Shown: piece after piece, positions 6,841 through 10,877 of the stretch | Numbering within the stretch: position 1 is the first letter of the stretch | Layout of the letters: the number at the start of each line of letters is the position of its first letter | Assembly (NCBI GenBank): GCA_031267475.1 | Contig: JAIRZA010000220.1 | Coordinates: forward strand, 1-10,877 | Origin: Spirochaetaceae bacterium | GTDB taxonomy: Bacteria; Spirochaetota; Spirochaetia; Treponematales; Breznakiellaceae | Length of the DNA stretch: 10,877 bases | Direction of reading: 5' to 3' | Notes under the pieces: model-generated | Database searches by the model: none | The model's input: the letters and a program-made list of their open reading frames with translations, nothing else | Told to the model about the DNA's origin: nothing | Translations under genes and position numbers: made by a program

Positions 6841-7548
6841 ATGGATGGCGGATTCAATTTGCCAGTTATAAAACTGGCTGTATTTATTGTTGACTGGAGC
6901 AAGCTAAAAACTATCAGCACGATATTTAATCAAAGTAATTTGCGCTACCATTTTGTGTGCAAAGGTACCGGAACGGCGAGTTCCGAGATTCTTGACATAC
7001 TGGGTATAGGCGCGACTCATAAGGCTGTAATACTTTGCCTTGAGCAAGATATGATGGCGCCTTTGCTTATGAGCGAAGTAGGCCGGAAACTTGGGCTTAA
7101 TCACCCGGGCACCGGTATAGGATTTTCTATCCCGCTTTCGGCGATAAATGATACTATACTAAAATTGGTAGCGAAAGACGCGGAGGCGGCCGTGAACGCT
7201 GAAAAATACGAGGCCGGAAAGGACGAAAAACAAATGGATAAAAAATTTGACCTTATTATCTCTATTTTGAATCAAGGTTACAGTGATGAATTTATGACTG
7301 CGGCGCGCGGGGCCGGAGCCGGCGGCGGCACGGTTATCAACGCCCGCGGGTTGTTGAAATCAGGCCCGTCAAAAATATTCGGCATATCAGTACAGGACGA
7401 AAAAGAAATCATAATGATTCTTACAACACGTGAAAAAAAAGCGCCGATTATGGAAGCGGTGTGTAAATCGCACGGGCAAAATTCCAAAGCCGGCGGTATC
7501 ATCTTTTCTGTTCCGGCGGATAATATTACAGGCATAGACTTGCGCTAG
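6841..7548 (+). CDS. Tandem PII-like regulatory protein
   Basis: The product is 235 residues with two PII-like domains. Domain 1 (about 10-110) contains LAVFIVDWSK, YHFVCKGTGT and LGLNHPGTGIGFSIPL. Domain 2 (about 135-233) contains DLIISILNQGYSDEF, ARGAGAGGGTVINARG and KAGGIIFSVP. A charged linker (about 112-134) joins them. The second domain is closer to classic GlnB/GlnK in its GGTV-NARG region; the first is more divergent. PII proteins bind ATP/ADP and small effectors and control a partner, commonly a transporter encoded next door, so the DUF1538 protein is the likely target. Two fused domains would give fewer chains per PII-like trimer or a pseudo-symmetric assembly. The ATG follows the DUF1538 stop with no gap, and GGAGG (6825-6829) lies inside the upstream coding end, indicating translational coupling. 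No conserved uridylylation Tyr is evident in the T-loop regions. Confidence 0.8.
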   Translation: MDGGFNLPVIKLAVFIVDWSKLKTISTIFNQSNLRYHFVCKGTGTASSEILDILGIGATHKAVILCLEQDMMAPLLMSEVGRKLGLNHPGTGIGFSIPLSAINDTILKLVAKDAEAAVNAEKYEAGKDEKQMDKKFDLIISILNQGYSDEFMTAARGAGAGGGTVINARGLLKSGPSKIFGISVQDEKEIIMILTTREKKAPIMEAVCKSHGQNSKAGGIIFSVPADNITGIDLR

Positions 7549-7558
7549 TCTTTATCAG

Positions 7559-8467
7559 ATGACATCAGCGGATACGCTCTTAATTTTTATACAGCAGCTT
7601 ATAAACGGGCTTTCGCTAGGCAGTATCTACGCGCTCATAGCGCTTGGCTACACGATGGTGTACGGCATTGTTTTGTTGATAAACTTTGCCCACGGCGACA
7701 TTCTTATGGTTGGCGCGTACGCCGGATACTTTGTGTTGATAAAATTAGGTGTTTCTCCGCTGTCTATCGTATTCGCCTTCATGTTTGCGGTGATTGTGTG
7801 CTCGGCGCTCGGTGTAACGATAGAGCGTCTGGCTTACAAGCCGCTGCGTTCCGCGCCGCGGCTTAATTCGCTTATTACGGCTATAGCGGTTTCACTCATT
7901 TTACAAAACGGCGCCCGCGTTATACCGTTCATAGGCGCTAATCCGCGTCAATTTCCGCGCCCTGCGACATATAATATTAATTTGGGGCCTATTTCAATTT
8001 CAAATATACAGATAATCGTTATTGTCGTATCCGCCGCTTTGATGGCGGCTCTGCATTACATCATCGTGTACACAAAACGCGGTAAAGCGATGCGCGCCGT
8101 TTCATTCGACAGGCAGGCGGCAAGTTTAATGGGGATTTCAGTGGACAGCACGATTTCGTTTACTTTCGCGCTAGGCTCGGCGCTTGCGGCGGCGGGGGGT
8201 ATTCTGTTCGCGTTTGCCTATCCTCAAATTTCCCCGATGATGGGTGTTATGCCCGGTCTTAAAGCCTTTGTCGCGGCGGTGTTAGGCGGTATAGGTTCCA
8301 TACCCGGCGCGATGCTGGGCGGCATTGTGCTGGGTATAGCCGAAACGCTTACTAAGGGTTTCATTTCATCGCAGTACGCCGACGCTGTTTCTTTTGCGAT
8401 ATTGATAATCATACTTCTTGTTAAGCCCTCCGGGATACTTGGGGCGAAAGCGCGTATAAAGGTTTAG
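7559..8467 (+). CDS. livH: LivH-type branched-chain amino acid ABC transporter permease
   Basis: The product is 302 residues, the usual LivH length, with about eight membrane segments. It matches LivH throughout: NGLSLGSIYALIALGYTMVYG near the N-terminus, INFAHGD (41-47), ERLAYKPLRS (89-98), KAFVAAVLGGIGSIPGA (235-251, the cytoplasmic loop that contacts the ATPase) and KPSGILG near the end. LivH pairs with LivM to form the membrane channel for Leu/Ile/Val-type substrates, driven by LivG/LivF ATPases with a LivJ-type binding protein. None of these partners is in the window: the next gene converges on this one. The ATG lies 10 bases after the PII stop without a clear Shine-Dalgarno sequence, so it is probably read as the third gene of the DUF1538-PII operon. 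Family call is secure; substrate could differ from classic branched-chain amino acids. Confidence 0.88.
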   Translation: MTSADTLLIFIQQLINGLSLGSIYALIALGYTMVYGIVLLINFAHGDILMVGAYAGYFVLIKLGVSPLSIVFAFMFAVIVCSALGVTIERLAYKPLRSAPRLNSLITAIAVSLILQNGARVIPFIGANPRQFPRPATYNINLGPISISNIQIIVIVVSAALMAALHYIIVYTKRGKAMRAVSFDRQAASLMGISVDSTISFTFALGSALAAAGGILFAFAYPQISPMMGVMPGLKAFVAAVLGGIGSIPGAMLGGIVLGIAETLTKGFISSQYADAVSFAILIIILLVKPSGILGAKARIKV

Positions 8468-8471
8468 AGAC

Positions 8472-8501
8472 ACGCTGATTAACCGCCAAGTTAATCAGCG
8501 T
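8472..8501. terminator. Palindrome between convergent livH and rfuA-like genes, probable terminator
   Basis: ACGCTGATTAAC (8472-8483) pairs with 8490-8501 around a 6-base loop, a 12-bp stem. On the plus strand a GGATTTTTAG stretch follows eight bases later. The 47-base gap between the two stop codons is filled mostly by this element, fitting a shared terminator. It belongs to the same sequence family as the palindromes at 916-942 and 4012-4046. Confidence 0.6.
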
Positions 8502-8513
8502 TGCGCTGGATTT

Positions 8514-9560
8514 TTAGGGTCTTTCGCCCAAAATTAGGCTTCCCGACCTTAACTGTGCAAGCATCGCGTGCTGTTTTTCGCGGACGGCGCTGCTTACAGC
8601 TTCTGTGTACAACGGGTCGTCTTCGATGAAATCAACGTAGCCGTCCCGTACTCCCACAAGCTCCGCCGCGCCAAACGGCAGGTTTCCTTCTAAAAAAAGT
8701 TTTGTTTTGTTGTACGCGGCTTTGTCTTGAAACACGACGCTGCTGCCCACGATGTACGGTGGGCGTATCGCATAGCCGTTTGTGTCGAACCAAATTATTC
8801 TAGCGCCGCTCGCCGGGGATTCCGCCACTGCTTGAACCGCCCCTTCGTTGGCGCCGCCGGCTATGCAGAGTAGTACATGGTCGCCGTCTTTTATCATGCC
8901 GGCGGCAAGTTCGGCGCATTTTGCCGCGTCATACCAGTTTCCGGCTACACGGAAATCGACTTCTATGGCGCTGTTTACGTCAGCCGCGCCTTCGCTGTAA
9001 CCGGGTAGTATTGTTTGCGTCATGGCCGGATACTCCTGTCCGGCGATTAGACCGATTCTGCCGCCGCCGGCCTCGCTGGCGAGCAAGGCTGCAAGGTATC
9101 CCGCCATATACGCCTGCTCGCGCTGGTTGTAGCGCAGTGTATAGATGTTGGGTATGCCGGACAATTCGCCGTCCAGCAACAAGAAGCGCTGTTCCGGAAA
9201 TTTGAGCGATACAGACTGCGCCAGCGCCGGCATGGACGAGTTTGATGATATTATGAGGCTGTACTTGCCGGAAGCCGCAATCGCGGTGAGTTTTCCTTCC
9301 CATTCCGCCTGATTATAGCCGCCTTCTATGAACTGCGTGGATACTCCGGGGAACTCTTCGGCGGCGCGTTTGACTCCGTTTACCAGCATTTCATAGATTG
9401 GGCTGCCGGAAGCGGCGCCGGGTATGAACACGGCTATTGCGGATATTTGCGAGGGTGTCCCGTTTTTTAAAGTGGAAGCGTCTTGCTTTTTGGCGTTACA
9501 AGCGCCTAGGGCGAGCGTTGCGGCGGCGATAAGCGCCGTCATTTTTCTAGCAATATTCAA
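8514..9560 (-). CDS. rfuA: BMP-family substrate-binding lipoprotein, RfuA-like (probable riboflavin-binding protein)
   Basis: The product is 348 residues from a TTG at 9560, chosen because GGAGG (9566-9570) sits five bases upstream; the next ATG is six codons in and would shorten the signal. The signal peptide ends in a classic lipobox LGAC, Cys 21. The mature part has the Med/BMP (PnrA-like) fold: AIAVFIPGAASGSPIYEMLVNG, then FPEQRFLLLDG (121-131), PNIYTLRYNQREQAYMAGYL, RIGLIAGQEYPAM, and the C-terminal VGVRDGYVDF. Members bind nucleosides or, in Treponema RfuA, riboflavin, at the outer face of the inner membrane and deliver it to an ABC permease. The upstream FMN riboswitch makes riboflavin or another flavin the likely ligand. 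The RfuB/C/D ATPase and permease genes are not next to it; the gene ends against livH. RfuA identity is inferred from fold plus riboswitch. Confidence 0.78.
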   Translation of the reverse strand: MNIARKMTALIAAATLALGACNAKKQDASTLKNGTPSQISAIAVFIPGAASGSPIYEMLVNGVKRAAEEFPGVSTQFIEGGYNQAEWEGKLTAIAASGKYSLIISSNSSMPALAQSVSLKFPEQRFLLLDGELSGIPNIYTLRYNQREQAYMAGYLAALLASEAGGGRIGLIAGQEYPAMTQTILPGYSEGAADVNSAIEVDFRVAGNWYDAAKCAELAAGMIKDGDHVLLCIAGGANEGAVQAVAESPASGARIIWFDTNGYAIRPPYIVGSSVVFQDKAAYNKTKLFLEGNLPFGAAELVGVRDGYVDFIEDDPLYTEAVSSAVREKQHAMLAQLRSGSLILGERP

Positions 9561-9668
9561 TTTTTCCTCCAGCTTTTTCGGGGCTGTTTGGAATAAGATA
9601 TGGGGGTTATAAGGTTTGAATCAGCTTCGCGCCGCCGTCTAAAAGCCGCGGTAAGTGTCTCAAATATA

Positions 9669-9817
9669 ATTTTCTCCCGTCCGGACTATACCGTCGGCGC
9701 CGGAATTTCACCGGTTCAATCCAAAGCGCGTGTCTGCGCTCCGGAGTCGCGGGCTTTAACCGCCGGTTGGGACTCGCGCCGGTTTTACAACATCCGCGCT
9801 CACCCTGCCCCGAAAAT
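9669..9817 (-). promoter_or_regulatory. FMN riboswitch (RFN element) controlling the rfuA-like gene
   Basis: Read on the minus strand the segment carries the RFN landmarks in order: TTTTCGGGGCAGGGTGA, ACCGGCGGTTAAAGCCCGCGA, CCGGTGAAATTCCGGCGCCG, and ACGGTATAGTCCGGACGGGA followed by GAAAAT. The closing stem P1 pairs 9812-9817 with 9669-9674. The loop of hairpin P2 carries an extra stem in which GCGCGG pairs with CCGGCGC with one bulged G. About 108 bases separate the aptamer from the TTG start. That leader has no clear T-run terminator, but CAGC can pair with the GCTG touching the GGAGG ribosome-binding site, so translational control is plausible. High FMN would switch the transporter gene off. 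Confidence 0.93.
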
Positions 9818-9824
9818 ATATGTT

Positions 9825-9853
9825 ATTCTATGAAGACGCGCAAAAAAAATCAA
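9825..9853 (-). promoter_or_regulatory. Predicted promoter of the FMN riboswitch-rfuA transcript
   Basis: TTGATT (9848-9853) and TAGAAT (9825-9830) on the minus strand are 17 bases apart, matching four and five of six consensus positions. Transcription would start at about 9818, exactly where the riboswitch P1 stem begins. The -35 box overlaps the T run of the aroH terminator. Confidence 0.65.
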
Positions 9854-9879
9854 GGGAAGTGTCCGGGTTCCGCGCTTCC
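9842..9879 (-). terminator. Probable intrinsic terminator of aroH
   Basis: On the minus strand GGAAGCG (9873-9879) pairs with CACTTCC (9855-9861), seven pairs including one G-T, around an 11-base loop. A run of eight T residues (9842-9849) follows after five bases. It lies directly after the aroH stop codon. The stem is short and the T run is offset, so efficiency is uncertain. Confidence 0.5.
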
Positions 9880-9882
9880 AAA

Positions 9883-10260
9883 TTAATGCGCCGCGCCGGG
9901 GGATGCGCGGTCGGGGCGTAAAACTTCAGCGCCGTTGCGGTAGACATGGCGCGGGGAAGCGTTTTCGTCCATATAGCAATGAAGCATACAGCGGATGACG
10001 CGCGGAAGCCCGCCTTTAGTATGCGCCTCCTGAACCGCAAACAACGCGATGTTTTCCGCGCGGCCGGATTTTCTAAGGGCGGCGGCTGGATTCGCGGCGT
10101 CAATGTCGCCCGTAACTGAAAATTGCAGTGATACGATGCCGGATTCAGTGATATTATTCTGTGAAAGAATGTCGTCATACATGATTGCAACTTGTTTTTT
10201 TATGTCGTCCTCGTTATTTTCACACTGCAACGCGCCGCGTATCGCAAATATTTTTTTCAT
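9883..10260 (-). CDS. aroH: Chorismate mutase, AroH class (monofunctional)
   Basis: The product is 125 residues, the normal AroH length, and aligns with Bacillus subtilis AroH nearly without gaps. It converts chorismate to prephenate, the first step toward Phe and Tyr, in the cytoplasm. Visible active-site residues are Arg8 (AIRGA), Arg63, Glu78 (VQE), Arg90 (VIRCM), Tyr107 (HVY) and Arg115 (LRPD). The residue equivalent to B. subtilis Cys75 is Ala here. The start ATG has AAGGA (10269-10273) eight bases upstream, and its ATGA overlaps the stop of the upstream membrane protein gene, so translation is probably coupled. No other aromatic amino acid gene is in the window. The following terminator and new promoter separate it from the riboswitch gene. 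The family assignment is secure. Confidence 0.92.
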   Translation of the reverse strand: MKKIFAIRGALQCENNEDDIKKQVAIMYDDILSQNNITESGIVSLQFSVTGDIDAANPAAALRKSGRAENIALFAVQEAHTKGGLPRVIRCMLHCYMDENASPRHVYRNGAEVLRPDRASPGAAH

Positions 10261-10604
10261 TTCATGTTTCCTTCTGATAAAGTTAAAATCGCGGCGGCGG
10301 CGGCGGAAAAAATAAAAGAAAATAGGCCTATCAGTAAAAAAATAATCGATTGCAACTTGATGTGCTGTTTATGTTTTATAATCATAAAACCGGCGTTAAG
10401 AACAAAGTCCAGCAAAGCGTAAAAAGCCGTAAACAGACCCGCGTAAAGTATTGCGTTCAGTAAAAAAAACTGCGTCTTATCTGTAAAGCCGCGAAAGCCG
10501 CCAATCACGTAAAGAAAAACCGCGAAACAAACAAACAAAAATATTGTAATAAATAATGTCGTCTTTAATCTTGAAAAAAAAATCCGCTCATTATGCTTGT
10601 TCAT
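10257..10604 (-). CDS. Small membrane protein of unknown function, coupled to aroH
   Basis: The product is 115 residues from the ATG at 10604. A basic N-terminus (MNKHNERIFFSRLK) is followed by three predicted membrane segments at about 15-35, 46-70 and 85-108. The loop between segments 2 and 3 is basic (KHKQHIK), suggesting a cytoplasmic position, and the C-terminus is short. No known family is recognised. The GTG at 10667 that would extend the frame is rejected because the promoter at 10617-10645 lies downstream of it. There is no Shine-Dalgarno sequence, and the predicted transcript start is only a few bases from the ATG. Its stop overlaps the aroH start by four bases, so the two genes form an operon. 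A role with chorismate mutase cannot be claimed from this arrangement alone. Confidence 0.7.
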   Translation of the reverse strand: MNKHNERIFFSRLKTTLFITIFLFVCFAVFLYVIGGFRGFTDKTQFFLLNAILYAGLFTAFYALLDFVLNAGFMIIKHKQHIKLQSIIFLLIGLFSFIFSAAAAAILTLSEGNMK

Positions 10605-10616
10605 AATGTTGTTTTT

Positions 10617-10645
10617 AGTATGTTCTAAAAACAATGGGGTGTCAA
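10617..10645 (-). promoter_or_regulatory. Predicted promoter of the membrane protein-aroH operon
   Basis: A consensus -35 TTGACA (10640-10645) and a -10 CATACT (10617-10622) are separated by 17 bases on the minus strand. Twelve bases separate the -10 from the ATG at 10604, so the predicted 5' leader is only about five bases. Confidence 0.65.
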
Positions 10646-10686
10646 CGGAATTATTTTTTGTGACCACCCGCTTCTTACGGATGGGG

Positions 10687-10725
10687 AAAACGCCGCGGGA
10701 AACCGTTTCACTTTTGCCCGCGGCG
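10687..10725 (-). terminator. Intrinsic terminator of the Gly-rich protein gene
   Basis: On the minus strand CGCCGCGGG (10717-10725) pairs with CCCGCGGCG (10691-10699), nine GC pairs, and is followed directly by TTTT (10687-10690). The loop itself contains a small GAAAC/GTTTC inverted repeat. It lies just after the stop codon at 10735. Confidence 0.75.
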
Positions 10726-10734
10726 CTTAATTTT

Positions 10735-10877
10735 TTAATCGTTTACTGGAACATATTCAATCGAAAACGCGCCGTTCCCGTATCGCGACAAAGTGCTGTT
10801 CGAGCCGGCCGCAACATTAAAACTGTACTCTTCTTTCACATAGTTGGAACCGCCGCCGCCGGAACCAGCGAGTTTGG
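10735..10877 (-). CDS. C-terminal end of a Gly-rich protein, cut by window edge
   Basis: The minus-strand frame entering at 10877 reads about 46 residues to the TAA at 10735-10737. It starts with a Gly-rich stretch (GSGGGGS), then a beta-prone segment NYVKEEYSFNVAAGSNSTLS, and ends GAFSIEYVPVND. A Gly-rich stretch followed by a G-x-F/V-x-I-x-Y/R terminal strand is common at the ends of bacterial Gly-rich surface or secreted proteins, but this fragment is too short for a family call. The frame is supported by the strong terminator immediately after the stop. Confidence 0.55.
   Translation of the reverse strand, partial: KLAGSGGGGSNYVKEEYSFNVAAGSNSTLSRYGNGAFSIEYVPVND

Noticed and set aside
9600..9833. 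Plus-strand frame of 77 residues
   Set aside because: It covers the FMN riboswitch, which is strongly conserved on the opposite strand and accounts for the sequence.
10605..10667. GTG start at 10667 for the small membrane protein
   Set aside because: The consensus promoter at 10617-10645 lies inside this extension, and the extra residues are polar and not membrane-like.

Overview
The window looks like chromosomal DNA of a spirochaete, most likely a Treponema-type host-associated bacterium. The evidence is a riboflavin-binding BMP-family lipoprotein of the RfuA type, known from Treponema, under an FMN riboswitch; several lipoproteins with relaxed lipoboxes; a large GLUG/cadherin-like surface lipoprotein; and a medium-GC sequence with short palindromes between genes. 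The genus is an inference. No rRNA, tRNA, transposase, phage gene or CRISPR array was seen.

Layout. Positions 1-395 (minus) hold the N-terminal part of an M24-type peptidase. Positions 396-1039 are a 640-base non-coding block packed with perfect hairpins, a 14-base C tract and a promoter. They lead into a large surface lipoprotein gene (1040-3943, plus). That gene converges on a GH18-type glycosidase lipoprotein gene (4039-5115, minus), and the two share a palindrome that contains the GH18 stop codon. A divergent promoter region (5116-5310) precedes a tight plus-strand operon: a duplicated DUF1538 membrane protein (5311-6840), a tandem PII-like protein (6841-7548) and a LivH-type permease (7559-8467). 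This operon converges, across another palindrome, on the RfuA-like lipoprotein gene (8514-9560, minus), which has its own promoter and FMN riboswitch (9669-9853). Further right on the minus strand are an AroH-class chorismate mutase (9883-10260), translationally coupled to a small membrane protein gene (10257-10604), and the C-terminal end of a Gly-rich protein (10735-10877).

How the parts work together. The DUF1538-PII-LivH operon looks like a transport unit with its own nucleotide-sensing regulator. Its substrate is unknown, and the other Liv components are absent from the window. The RfuA-like gene is a classic vitamin-responsive uptake gene, but its ABC partners must lie elsewhere. The lipoprotein at 1040 has the layout of a phase-variable surface antigen: a mononucleotide tract 5 bases upstream of a -35 box, a hairpin in its leader and a beta-helix-like repeat domain.

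The most unusual non-genic structure is a set of perfect hairpins with 3-base loops closed by GC pairs. They occur in adjacent pairs (594-645 and 762-834) plus single copies. A separate dispersed palindrome with the core CGCTGATTAAC appears at three gene boundaries. At least two genes (GH18, and the membrane protein upstream of aroH) have a good sigma70-type promoter almost touching the start codon and no Shine-Dalgarno sequence, which suggests leaderless or near-leaderless mRNAs.
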